DNA from: an uncultured Bacillota bacterium
GTDB taxonomy: Bacteria > Bacillota > Clostridia > Oscillospirales > Oscillospiraceae
Length of the DNA stretch: 64,000 nt
Reading direction: 5' to 3'
NCBI GenBank assembly: GCA_947426945.1
Contig: CANEFX010000007.1
Coordinates: 36,038-100,037, forward strand
Of this stretch, positions 42,185 to 50,517 are shown one piece after another (within the stretch, counting starts at the first letter, position 1; each line of letters begins with the position of its first letter). The translations under genes were made by a program, and so were the position numbers. The notes under the pieces are model-generated. The model made no database searches. It was given only the letters and a program-made list of their open reading frames with translations, and was not told the DNA's origin.

Positions 42185-43076
42185 CATCCTGAAAGGCTTT
42201 CTGGAACCTCAGGCGGAGACCTATATCCTGCCAGACGCCAGCGATATCCGCTTTGAACAGGGAATTTCGGACTTCCTTCTCCCCTCTCTTGACGAGGAGG
42301 AGCCCCTTCCTCCGGAGGAGCCGGTTCCAGAGGAGCTGGATATTACCGTAGAGAAGGAGGAGCCTGAGCCGGAGGAGCCGGAACCAAAGCCGGAGTCCAG
42401 GGAGAAGCCCAAGGGGCCGGAGACCCCCGTCCAGTACGCCCAGCTCCAGGCCGAGCTGATTTTGAATCAGGCCCGGGAAGAGGTCCAGGAGATTCTGGAC
42501 CAGGCCCGGGAACGGGCCCTCCAGGAGCAGGAGGAGATCCGGGCGGGCGCCCGGGACGAGGGCTATCGGGAGGGCTACGCTCAGGGCACCGCCAAGGCCA
42601 TGAGCGACGCCGTCCGGGACCGGGAGGCCACCGCCGCCCGGCTGGAAAAGGAGGTCCAGGCCTTTTTGGAAAAGGCATCTCTGACCCGGGAGGAGATGAT
42701 CCTCCAGAGCCGGGACGAGCTGGTGGAGCTGTGCCTGTCCATCGCCGAGAAGGTGGTGCGGGTCAGCCTGAAGAGCAGCAGCGAGGTCATCGTCCGCATG
42801 ATACAGACGGCGACTGAGCGGATGAAGCGGCAGGAGTGGGTGCACATCTATATCTCCGGCTGCGACGCCCGACAGCTTGCGAAGATTTCCCCGGCGCTGA
42901 CTACCACCCTGGGGGCCCTGTCCCAGCATATCAAGATTATTCCCATGGGGGACGGGGAGGACGGCACCTGCATTGTCGAGACCCCGGAGGAGATTGTGGA
43001 TGCCAGCGTATCCACCCAGATGTCTAACGTCCGGGATGTGATCCGGGACCAGCTGGGGGTCCAGTGGCCCCAGTAG
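42177..43076 (+). CDS. fliH: Flagellar assembly protein FliH
   Basis: 299 residues. Regulates the export ATPase FliI. N-terminal 80 residues are Glu/Pro-rich and probably disordered (PPEEPVPEELDITVEKEEPE). The central coiled coil ILNQAREEVQEILDQARERALQEQEEIRAGARDEGYREGYAQG and the C-terminal DELVELCLSIAEKVVRVSL identify the family. TTG start, 8 nt after AAAGGA, overlapping fliG. The proline-rich part is a likely EF-P target. Confidence 0.9.
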   Translation: MRNILKGFLEPQAETYILPDASDIRFEQGISDFLLPSLDEEEPLPPEEPVPEELDITVEKEEPEPEEPEPKPESREKPKGPETPVQYAQLQAELILNQAREEVQEILDQARERALQEQEEIRAGARDEGYREGYAQGTAKAMSDAVRDREATAARLEKEVQAFLEKASLTREEMILQSRDELVELCLSIAEKVVRVSLKSSSEVIVRMIQTATERMKRQEWVHIYISGCDARQLAKISPALTTTLGALSQHIKIIPMGDGEDGTCIVETPEEIVDASVSTQMSNVRDVIRDQLGVQWPQ

Positions 43077-43093
43077 GAGTGAGGAGAGACCGC

Positions 43094-44395
43094 ATGTTTC
43101 GGGAGTTGATCCCTGCTGTCCGCTCCGCCGAAACGGTGGGCCGGACCGGGAAAATTGAAAATATTGTGGGGATGTCCATTGAGGCCTCCGGCGGCCGGGC
43201 CGCCATCGGCGATATCTGCCGCATCTACTCCAATGAATCGGGCGGCCAGATTCCCGCCGAGGTGGTTGGCTTCAAGAACGACCACATTCTGTTAATGCCC
43301 TATGCCAACATGAGCGGCATTTCAGCGGGCAACTTTGTCCGCAACACCGGAAAACGGCTTACCCTTCCGGTTGGACCCTTTCTCCGGGGACGGGTAATCA
43401 ACGCCCTGGGCCAGCCCATCGACGGACTGGAGCCCTTCCAGCGGGCGGATACCTTCTCTGTGGACAGCACCTATATCAACCCTATGGCCCGCCCCCCCAT
43501 CCGGGAGCGGATGGAATTCGGCGTTAAGGCCATCGACAGCCTGCTGACCATCGGCAAGGGCCAGCGTATCGGCATCTTTGCCGGCTCCGGCGTGGGAAAA
43601 TCTACTCTGATGGGGATGATCGCCAAGAATGTGAAGGCGGACATCAACGTCATCGCCCTGGTGGGCGAGCGCGGACGAGAGGTTCTGGAGTTCATGCAGA
43701 AGGACCTGGGGGAGGAGGGCATGCGCCGCTCCGTGCTGGTGGTAGCCACCAGCGACCAGCCCGCCATGCTGCGGATGAAATGCCCCAGCGTTGCCACCAG
43801 CATTGCCGAGTACTTCAGCGGTCAGGGTTACGACGTCCTGCTGATGATGGACTCCCTCACCCGCTTCGCCATGGCCCAGCGTGAGATCGGCCTGGCCATC
43901 GGAGAACCGCCGGTGGCCAGGGGGTACACCCCCTCCATGTACGCCGAGATGCCCAAGCTGCTGGAGCGCAGCGGAAACTTTGAAAAGGGTTCTATTACCG
44001 GAGTTTACACCGTATTGGTAGAGGGCGACGATACCAACGAGCCCATTGCCGACACGGTCCGGGGCATTCTGGACGGACACATCGTGCTCTCTCGGGCTCT
44101 GGCCAACTCCAACCACTTCCCCGCCATCGACGTGGGGGCCAGCATCTCCCGCCTGATGGTGGAGATCGTCTCTCCGGAGCACCGAAAGCTGGCCGGCCAG
44201 CTGCGGGACATCATGGGCGTGTATGAGAAAAATGCCGACCTGGTGTCTATCGGCGCCTACAAGTCGGGCACCAACCCCAAGCTGGACCACGCTTTGACCA
44301 AAATAGACGCAATCAACCAGTTTCTGATGCAGGGCACCGACGAGGCGTTTTCCTATGAGGAAAGCCTGGCGGAGATGGAGCGTATCCTGCGGTAA
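43094..44395 (+). CDS. fliI: Flagellum-specific ATPase FliI
   Basis: 433 residues. Energises flagellar protein export. Walker A GIFAGSGVGKSTLMG, GERGREVLEFMQKDLGEEG, Walker B VLLMMDSLTRFAMAQREIGLAIGEPPVARGYTPS, and GSITGVYTVLVEGDDTNEPIADTVRGILDGHIVLSR are complete. The ATG at 43094 follows AGGAGA by 6 nt; the frame extends 10 codons upstream from a weaker GTG. Related to F1 beta subunits. Confidence 0.96.
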   Translation: MFRELIPAVRSAETVGRTGKIENIVGMSIEASGGRAAIGDICRIYSNESGGQIPAEVVGFKNDHILLMPYANMSGISAGNFVRNTGKRLTLPVGPFLRGRVINALGQPIDGLEPFQRADTFSVDSTYINPMARPPIRERMEFGVKAIDSLLTIGKGQRIGIFAGSGVGKSTLMGMIAKNVKADINVIALVGERGREVLEFMQKDLGEEGMRRSVLVVATSDQPAMLRMKCPSVATSIAEYFSGQGYDVLLMMDSLTRFAMAQREIGLAIGEPPVARGYTPSMYAEMPKLLERSGNFEKGSITGVYTVLVEGDDTNEPIADTVRGILDGHIVLSRALANSNHFPAIDVGASISRLMVEIVSPEHRKLAGQLRDIMGVYEKNADLVSIGAYKSGTNPKLDHALTKIDAINQFLMQGTDEAFSYEESLAEMERILR

Positions 44396-44424
44396 AATCA
44401 TATTTTAAGGAGTGGGCGGCACAG

Positions 44425-44877
44425 ATGAAGAAATTCCGCTTCTCACTGGAGACGGTTTTGGACTATAAGCAGCAGGCTTTGGACTCCCTCCGGGCAGAAC
44501 ACGCGGCCATTTTGCTCCGGGTGAGGGCCCAGGAGGAGGTCATTGAGAGCCTGGAGGAGGAGCACCGGCAGGCGGACGGGGATTTTACCCGGCGCAAGCT
44601 GGAGGGGATCAACATCGTGGACGCTATGAGCTATGAAACTTATCTGCGCTCCCTGGAGCAGAAGCTGCGGGAGGAATATCAAAAACTGGAGCGGCTCCAG
44701 CACATGGAGGAGCAGAAGCGCAGCCAGGTGGTGGAGGCCCGGAAGGAGACGGCTACCATTGAGAAGCTGCGGGAGCATAAGCTGGACAGCTACCGCAGGG
44801 CGGAACAAAAGGCGGAGGAACAGCGCATTGAGGAGTTCGTCTCCACCACCCGCGCCATGGCGGCGATGGGCACTTAA
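44425..44877 (+). CDS. fliJ: Flagellar export protein FliJ
   Basis: 150 residues, entirely coiled coil. FRFSLETVLDYKQQALDSLRAEHAAILLR at the N-terminus is the recognisable FliJ start, then EAYRQ-type heptads to the C-terminal KAEEQRIEEFVSTTRAMA. Acts as the stalk between FliI and the export gate. Ribosome site AAGGAG. Followed by 63 nt with a small ACACT/AGTGT hairpin (about 44889-44902). Confidence 0.9.
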   Translation: MKKFRFSLETVLDYKQQALDSLRAEHAAILLRVRAQEEVIESLEEEHRQADGDFTRRKLEGINIVDAMSYETYLRSLEQKLREEYQKLERLQHMEEQKRSQVVEARKETATIEKLREHKLDSYRRAEQKAEEQRIEEFVSTTRAMAAMGT

Positions 44878-44940
44878 AATGGTGAGTTACACTTTTTAGT
44901 GTTTCTCTATATAACGGGTCACAGGAAGGAGGTGAACGCA

Positions 44941-45465
44941 ATGAGCACGCCGCTTTCGTTCTGTGACATCAGCGCACGGTACGGGCAGACGCCCGCTCCT
45001 CAGAAGAGCATTGAGGAGCTGACCGGCTGGAATTTCAACCAGCTTTTCTCCGACTACCTGAACAAGGTCCGGGCGCAGCGTGAGGAGGACGAGGCTCACG
45101 CCAGCGAGGACGCCCTGATGGCCATGATCGACGCCATGAACGCCCCGGAGGAGGACCGGCAGACCGATCAGGACAAAGCCGCGGTCCAGGCCCTGATGAA
45201 GGCCGGCCCGGCGCTTCTCGAGTCCGAGAAGTTCAATAAGCTCCGGGTGCAGTTCAAAGGTGAGATCGACGTTACCGTAATGCCGGAGATCAGGGCCCTG
45301 ATGGCCACCCTGGGCGACGCGTCCAGCTTTAAGCAGGTGGACGACATCCAGGAGGAACAGAAGGAGCAGAAGGAGCTGGCCGAAGAAAAGGAACGGTTGG
45401 AAGTCACAGAAGCGCGCGACCCCGGCAAGCCCGGCGATCCCAATAAAATTGGAAAGGAGGTGTAA
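44941..45465 (+). CDS. Unknown acidic protein in the fliJ-fliK gap
   Basis: 174 residues behind a consensus AAGGAGGTG. MSTPLSFCDISARYGQTPAPQKSIEELTGWNFNQLFSDYLNK, then a helical acidic middle and a charged coiled-coil C-terminus (DDIQEEQKEQKELAEEKERLEV). No signal peptide or membrane segment. In other Firmicutes this slot often holds ylxF (a MotE-like membrane protein), which this is not. It may be an export chaperone or a hook-related factor for FliK, judging only by position and helicity. I do not recognise a family. Confidence 0.6.
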   Translation: MSTPLSFCDISARYGQTPAPQKSIEELTGWNFNQLFSDYLNKVRAQREEDEAHASEDALMAMIDAMNAPEEDRQTDQDKAAVQALMKAGPALLESEKFNKLRVQFKGEIDVTVMPEIRALMATLGDASSFKQVDDIQEEQKEQKELAEEKERLEVTEARDPGKPGDPNKIGKEV

Positions 45466-45470
45466 AAGAG

Positions 45471-46670
45471 ATGAATGTAAACGACCAATGGATGCTGGAG
45501 AAGATGCAGCAGATGGCCGCCAACATGGCCGCCGCCCTGCCCCAGACGGGCCAGAATACGGACGCGTCCCAAACCGGAAAGGGCGAGAGCTTCAAGGACA
45601 TGATGGATAAGGCCAAGGACCAGAAGGTGGAGGCCCCTAAGAAGGACAGCACAGTCAAGAAGACCGATACCGTCCAGAAGAAGGAGCCGGCCCAGACCGT
45701 ACAGAAGACCCAGAAGACCGTACAGACCGACCCCCAGACCGGGCTCAGGCAGATTGACGTAACCCCCGAGGAGGCCGCGCTGCTGGTTGCCGGATACACC
45801 AAGCTGTCTCCCCCCATGGAGGACGGTACGGTGTGGATGGTGACAGTTCGGGACGAAAACGGCAATCCGGTCCTTCCCCTGGCCGCACTGGAAGAGGCAA
45901 AGGGCGCTGTCCCCTTTGGGGCCGACCTGTTTGCTCCCTCCGAGGGCGAATGGGTGCTGGATGAGATTACCCCGGAGTTTACCCAGGCTTTGGAGCAGCT
46001 TTTGACAAAGACCGGCGATCCCCGCCCCGTGGAGACCATCCTCAGCGGACTGGAGGAAAAGCTCCAGAACACACAGCCCAAGATGGAGATCGTGGTCAGC
46101 GCCCCCCGGGCGGAACAGACAGAGCAGTCCGACGACCAGGATGACGCCAATCTGGACGCCTCGGCAATGGCTGACAAGCCTCTGTTCAAGGACGTGAAGG
46201 CGGCCCCCGTCAAGGTGGGCGAGAACTTCCAGCTGGACACGGAGCAGCCCGATATGGAGGCCGAGCTGGCCGAGACCATCCGCTATGCGGCCCAGCAGGG
46301 TCTGAGGCAGATTGAGATCAAGCTCAGCCCCGAGAATCTTGGGAGCCTGACCATACGCCTGACCCAGAGTGCCGACGGCGCCCTGCAGGTGGTCCTGCGC
46401 ACCGGCACCGCCAAGGCGGCCAGCCTGCTCCACCAGCACATGGACGGCCTGAACGCGGCCCTTCAGGGCTACGGGCAGAACAGCGAGGTCCGGGTGGAGG
46501 TCCAGCGCAATGAGGACAGCCAGCAGGCCCAGCAGCAGCAACAGCAGCAGACCGACCCCAACGGCCACAACCGGCAGAACCAGGAACAGCAGCAGCGGCA
46601 GGAGGAGAGCCACAGCGGCGACTTTCTCCAAAAGCTCCGGCTGGGACTGTTCAGCCCGGAGGACATGTAA
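45471..46670 (+). CDS. fliK: Flagellar hook-length control protein FliK
   Basis: 399 residues. Secreted ruler that sets hook length and switches export specificity. The N-terminal half is low-complexity and Lys/Thr/Gln-rich (VEAPKKDSTVKKTDTVQKK). The C-terminal flg_hook domain is QQGLRQIEIKLSPENLGSLTIRLTQSADGALQVVLRT, with the conserved LxPxxLGxLxI motif. A Gln-rich stretch (about 345-375) ends it. Ribosome site AAAGGAGGTG. Length is within the usual broad range. Confidence 0.9.
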   Translation: MNVNDQWMLEKMQQMAANMAAALPQTGQNTDASQTGKGESFKDMMDKAKDQKVEAPKKDSTVKKTDTVQKKEPAQTVQKTQKTVQTDPQTGLRQIDVTPEEAALLVAGYTKLSPPMEDGTVWMVTVRDENGNPVLPLAALEEAKGAVPFGADLFAPSEGEWVLDEITPEFTQALEQLLTKTGDPRPVETILSGLEEKLQNTQPKMEIVVSAPRAEQTEQSDDQDDANLDASAMADKPLFKDVKAAPVKVGENFQLDTEQPDMEAELAETIRYAAQQGLRQIEIKLSPENLGSLTIRLTQSADGALQVVLRTGTAKAASLLHQHMDGLNAALQGYGQNSEVRVEVQRNEDSQQAQQQQQQQTDPNGHNRQNQEQQQRQEESHSGDFLQKLRLGLFSPEDM

Positions 46671-46694
46671 AATACTAACGGAGGTGAAAGTAAA

Positions 46695-47261
46695 ATGGCA
46701 GATCCTATGATCGAGAGCGGAATCGATATGCTTTCCCGTTACGGAAACACTTCTCAGACCGATTTTGACCCCTATGTCAACCGCTGGGCGGAGAAGGAGA
46801 AGGAGGACGCGCTATACGAGGACAAGGGCACCTTATCCTTTACCGACATGCTCAGCCTGATGGTGGCTCAGTTCCAGAACCAGACCATGGATAACCAGGC
46901 CAGCACCACCGACATGATGAACCAGCTGGTGCAGATGAGCTCCATGCAGGCCATGACTGAGATGAGCACCCAGATGAAGGAGCTCACCCTGGCCAATGTG
47001 ATGAGCTACTCCGCCTCTCTGGTAGACAAGTACGTCACCATCGGCGTGTACGACGACGAGGGCAACCTCACCGAGATTTATGACAAGGTGGAGGGCACCG
47101 GCATCTACAACGGCCAGCAGGTTATCTTTGTGAGAGGCAAGAGCTATCTCCTCAGCAGCATCATGGGCGTGGGCAAGCTGCCCGAGCCGGAGAAGGAGCC
47201 CGATAAGGGCGAGGAAGGCGAAGAGACTCCCCCTGCTGTGAACGAAGAGGAGAAGAGTTGA
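46695..47261 (+). CDS. flgD: Flagellar hook-assembly scaffold FlgD
   Basis: 188 residues. LSFTDMLSLMVAQFQNQTMDNQASTTDMMNQLVQMSSMQAMTEM is the FlgD signature (xFLxLLxxQLxxQDP-like). The C-terminal half is short, with KYVTIGVYDDEGNLTEIYDKVEGTGIYNGQQVIFV but no full FlgD tudor/Ig domains, as is common in Firmicutes. The tail is Glu/Pro-rich. Caps the growing hook. Starts behind GGAGGTG. Confidence 0.9.
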   Translation: MADPMIESGIDMLSRYGNTSQTDFDPYVNRWAEKEKEDALYEDKGTLSFTDMLSLMVAQFQNQTMDNQASTTDMMNQLVQMSSMQAMTEMSTQMKELTLANVMSYSASLVDKYVTIGVYDDEGNLTEIYDKVEGTGIYNGQQVIFVRGKSYLLSSIMGVGKLPEPEKEPDKGEEGEETPPAVNEEEKS

Positions 47262-47332
47262 GCCCGGCGGCCGGAAAGGAAGCCGGCGGAAATCAGCGGA
47301 CAGGAGGTCCGCGGGAAAGTTGAGGAAACACC

Positions 47333-47719
47333 ATGGCAGAACGCATCAATTCCATCCAGGGCGTGTCCCCGGTGGAGCGCGTCCAGCAGGTCAGCCCGGT
47401 CGGCCGGGTATCGACCGGACAGTTCGGCGCTCTGCTGCAGCAGGAGATCAGGGTCGCGGAGCCCGCGATATCCTTCTCCAAGCACGCCCAGAACCGCGCG
47501 GCGGAGCGGGGCATCCAGGTGGACGACGTATTGATGGGCCAGCTGGCCGACTCCGTGGAGCGGGCCCAGGCCAAGGGAGCCACCAATATCCTGGCTTTCG
47601 ACGCGACGAGGGCATTTATCATCAACGTCCCCCACGGGCGGGTGATCACCACCATGTCCCAGGAGGAGATGGAAGAAAATATCTTTACTAATATTGACGG
47701 CGCCGTACTGCTGAAATAA
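47333..47719 (+). CDS. Flagellar operon protein (TIGR02530 type)
   Basis: 128 residues. ISFSKHAQNRAAERGIQVDDVLMGQLADSVERAQAKGATNILAFDATRAFIINVPHGRVITTMSQEEMEENIFTNIDGAVLL matches the small protein found between flgD and flgE in Firmicutes flagellar operons. Its molecular role is not established to my knowledge; hook-related function is inferred from position. Ribosome site GAGG, 7 nt before ATG. Confidence 0.87.
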   Translation: MAERINSIQGVSPVERVQQVSPVGRVSTGQFGALLQQEIRVAEPAISFSKHAQNRAAERGIQVDDVLMGQLADSVERAQAKGATNILAFDATRAFIINVPHGRVITTMSQEEMEENIFTNIDGAVLLK

Positions 47720-47806
47720 CGCAAGAGCAGGACCTTTTTGGATGCTTTGGTCCCCTGCCCGAATGACAGGGGACCGGCGGCGCCACAGAAAGGAAGTTTT
47801 TGAATC

Positions 47807-49081
47807 ATGACAGGTGCAATGTATGCCGCCATCGGCGGCCTGAAGTCCCACATGACCAAGCTGAACGTCATCGGCAACAACGTGGCCAACGTGAATACCC
47901 ACGGCTACAAGGCCCAGCGCATGACCTTTAAGGAATCCATGTACACCACCAGCCGTTCCGGCTCCGACGGCGGCGTGACCATGGGCGGCAACAACCCCTC
48001 CCAGATGGGTTACGGCTGCTCGGTGGGCTCCATCGACCTGAACATGTCCCCCTCCACCTTCGCCCCCACCGGCGTGGGTCTGGACTGTATGCTGGACGGC
48101 GAGGGCTTCTTTATGGTGGGCGACAAGCTGGAGCAGGAGACTACAGTGGACGATGCAACCGGCAAGATTACCGCCTCCACCTGGACCGGCGGCATTACCA
48201 GCGGCAACGACCTGGGCAAGATGGATCTGACCCGTGTGGGCGACTTCTGGGTGGACCCGGACGGCTATATCTGCAACCGTGACAACAAGGTGCTCTACGG
48301 CTTTGCCCGGGTGCAGAATCCCAACTACCCCAATAAGGACAATCCCGACGAGCCTGAGACCATTATCAGCACCCATCTGGTGCCCCTGCGTGTGCCCCTG
48401 TCCGCCGCCGCGCCCACTGCGACCAACGGCGGAATTAAGGATGACGGGACCCATAACTGGGAGGAAGGCGATCCCGTATACCCCTTCCTGAGTGCCGAGA
48501 CCGGCGGTTTGAACCAATATGGCTGCCCGGATATTTATACCAATAAATTTGCGGCTGACGGAACGGCCACCCCCAAGGCAGGAGAGAGCCTGTACCCCGT
48601 GGCCAAAAATACCGCTCCCAAGGCAGTATCCGATGTGATCCCCCTCCAGCTGCGGAACATGAAGGTCAATACCGACGGCGCTGTCGTCGGCACCGCTCCC
48701 AGCGGTGACACTGTGGTGATCGGCTATGTGGCCATCGCCACCGCCGACAGCCCCGATGGCGTGAGCCACGTCGACGGTCCCTACTACAAGTGCGATGGCG
48801 GCGCGGGCAACCTGCGTGTCTCCGCCATGGTGAACCTGCCCACCAGCAAATATCTGGGCAACAAGGTGCCGGCCGCCAATGGAGATGCGCCTCCGGCTGT
48901 GGACGCAATCATGGAGGAGAAGGTCACCAAGGTCCGCAGCGGCGGCCTGGAGGCCTCCAGCACCGACGTGGCCAACGAGTTTGCCGAGATGATCACCACC
49001 CAGCGCGGCTATCAGGCCAACACCCGCATCGTCACCGTCACCGACTCCATGCTGGAGGAACTGGTGAACATGAAGCGGTAA
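47807..49081 (+). CDS. flgE: Flagellar hook protein FlgE
   Basis: 424 residues. N-terminal MYAAIGGLKSHMTKLNVIGNNVANVNTHGYKAQRMTFKESM and C-terminal GGLEASSTDVANEFAEMITTQRGYQANTRIVTVTDSMLEELVNMKR are the conserved D0 parts that pack the hook core. The middle D1/D2 region (about 120-370) is variable and Gly/Asp/Pro-rich, as usual. Ribosome site AAAGGAAG. Followed by a 234-nt gap with a MITE-like repeat. Confidence 0.95.
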   Translation: MTGAMYAAIGGLKSHMTKLNVIGNNVANVNTHGYKAQRMTFKESMYTTSRSGSDGGVTMGGNNPSQMGYGCSVGSIDLNMSPSTFAPTGVGLDCMLDGEGFFMVGDKLEQETTVDDATGKITASTWTGGITSGNDLGKMDLTRVGDFWVDPDGYICNRDNKVLYGFARVQNPNYPNKDNPDEPETIISTHLVPLRVPLSAAAPTATNGGIKDDGTHNWEEGDPVYPFLSAETGGLNQYGCPDIYTNKFAADGTATPKAGESLYPVAKNTAPKAVSDVIPLQLRNMKVNTDGAVVGTAPSGDTVVIGYVAIATADSPDGVSHVDGPYYKCDGGAGNLRVSAMVNLPTSKYLGNKVPAANGDAPPAVDAIMEEKVTKVRSGGLEASSTDVANEFAEMITTQRGYQANTRIVTVTDSMLEELVNMKR

Positions 49082-49114
49082 GCCCAAAGCAGCTTTTAAA
49101 ATAAGCGCCTGAAA

Positions 49115-49276
49115 GCCTCTTTTGGCAAGGGAGATGACACGGCGCAGCCGAGACGGAGGATTGTATTTCGCCGCAGGCGGAATGTGCGAAGCAAATCAGG
49201 GCGTATTTCATTCAGTTCGCTCCGCGAAATACAATCCCCACCCGGCTCCGCCGGGAACCCCTTTGCCCAAGGGGCC
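49115..49276. repeat. MITE-like intergenic repeat inside the flagellar operon
   Basis: Outer ends GCCTCTTTTGGCAAGGGAG and CCCCTTTGCCCAAGGGGCC are imperfect inverted repeats. Inside, GGATTGTATTTCGC (49158-49171) pairs perfectly with GCGAAATACAATCC (49224-49237), and GGCTCCGCC occurs near the right end. The plan resembles dispersed intergenic elements I know from Oscillospiraceae. It contains no gene and separates flgE from flbD. Confidence 0.7.
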
Positions 49277-49315
49277 CTGTGGGAGTTTTGCAGATATGAA
49301 AGGAAGGTTTGTCAT

Positions 49316-49531
49316 ATGATCCAGCTGACGAAGAGAAACGGTGAAAGGTTCCTGGTCAACCACCACCAGATCGAGAGCATTGAGATGATTCCCGAGTCCA
49401 AGATCGTCATGATGAACCGGGACTATTTCATCGTGCGGGAATCCCCGGAACAGATTATCCGGAAGATCGCTGAGTACACCGCCAAGGTCCAGGATGTGCA
49501 CCGCGCCCTGACCGTTGAGGACAGGCGCTGA
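49316..49531 (+). CDS. flbD: Flagellar FlbD family protein
   Basis: 71 residues. MIQLTKRNGERFLVNHHQIESIEMIPESKIVMMNRDYFIVRESPEQIIRKIAEY is the short FlbD/SwrD fold. In B. subtilis SwrD raises motor torque by supporting stator function, and here too it lies just before motA-motB. Start ATG 49316 behind AGGAAGG; longer forms run into the repeat. Confidence 0.9.
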   Translation: MIQLTKRNGERFLVNHHQIESIEMIPESKIVMMNRDYFIVRESPEQIIRKIAEYTAKVQDVHRALTVEDRR

Positions 49532-49550
49532 GAAGGGCCTGGGGGGCATG

Positions 49551-49603
49551 TTTGACAGGCGCTGCGCCTGCGGCGCGCCGGGACGGCGGCAGCGCCTATC
49601 AAA
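49551..49603 (+). other. Long hairpin between flbD and motA
   Basis: TTTGACAGGCGCTGC (49551-49565) pairs with GCAGCGCCTATCAAA (49589-49603), 14 of 15 positions, around a GC-rich 23-nt loop that can pair further. No U-run follows. It may protect or process the mRNA, or reduce readthrough, before the stator genes. Confidence 0.55.
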
Positions 49604-49658
49604 TGGGCCCCGGACAGAGAAAAATACCCCTATGGGAAGAGGAGTGGACTGAAAAGCG

Positions 49659-50486
49659 ATGAATATTACATATATCATTGGCGTTGTGGCTGCCTTTGCC
49701 GTTATGATCGTCGGTATGATGCAGGGCGGCACAGACGGCTTCCTGACCATCAGCCAGCTGGGTAACTTTGTGGACGGCGCGTCCGTGTTCATCACCATCG
49801 GCTGTACCTTTGCCGTTCTGATCGCCAGTTTCCCCATCCCCACGCTGGCGGCCATCCCCAAGCACTTCGCGGTGCTGATGAATACCAAGAAGTACGATCC
49901 CCTGGCCGTGATCGACCGGCTGGTGGAGCTGGCCCAGGTGGCCCGTAAAAACGGCCTGCTGGCCCTGGAGGAGATGGGCAACCAGGAGACCGACCCCTTC
50001 TTCAAGCAGTGCATCATGCTGGTGGTGGACAACAACGACGCCGACCAGGCCCGGGAGATCATGATGAACGACATTGAGCAGGCCTCCGCCCGGCATGAGT
50101 CCGCCGCGGGCATGTATGACAAGGCGTCCTCTGTGGCCCCGGCCTTCGGCATGGTGGGCACGCTGGTAGGTCTGATCAACATGCTCAAGGGCATGAACAT
50201 TGAGGCCGGCGGGGCCAGTACCATCGGCACCGCTATGGGCACCGCCCTGATCACCACCCTCTACGGCTGCGTGCTGGCCCACATGATCTTTGGCCCCATC
50301 GCCACCCAGCTGCGCCAGCGGGACGAGGAGGAGATGCTGTGCAAGCTCATCATCGTGGAGGGCATCATGTCCATTCAATCGGGCGCCAATCCCAAGTTCC
50401 TCCGGGAGAAGCTGCTCACCTTCCTGGGGCAGAAGCAGCGGGGCGGAGAGAGCGGCGGCAAGAAGGGCAAAAAGGGCGGGGAGTAA
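49659..50486 (+). CDS. motA: Flagellar stator protein MotA
   Basis: 275 residues with four hydrophobic segments (YIIGVVAAFAVMIVGMMQGG; SVFITIGCTFAVLIASFPIP; ASSVAPAFGMVGTLVGLINML; GTALITTLYGCVLAHMIFGPIA). The conserved PAFGMVGTLVGLI block and the cytoplasmic charged loop are present. Forms the proton (or sodium) channel with MotB. The C-terminus is Lys/Gly-rich. The ribosome site (GAGGAG) lies rather far, about 13 nt, before ATG, which could lower its translation. Confidence 0.95.
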   Translation: MNITYIIGVVAAFAVMIVGMMQGGTDGFLTISQLGNFVDGASVFITIGCTFAVLIASFPIPTLAAIPKHFAVLMNTKKYDPLAVIDRLVELAQVARKNGLLALEEMGNQETDPFFKQCIMLVVDNNDADQAREIMMNDIEQASARHESAAGMYDKASSVAPAFGMVGTLVGLINMLKGMNIEAGGASTIGTAMGTALITTLYGCVLAHMIFGPIATQLRQRDEEEMLCKLIIVEGIMSIQSGANPKFLREKLLTFLGQKQRGGESGGKKGKKGGE

Positions 50487-50517
50487 GTCCCGTCCGCCTG
50501 TGAACTGAGGTGAAACC

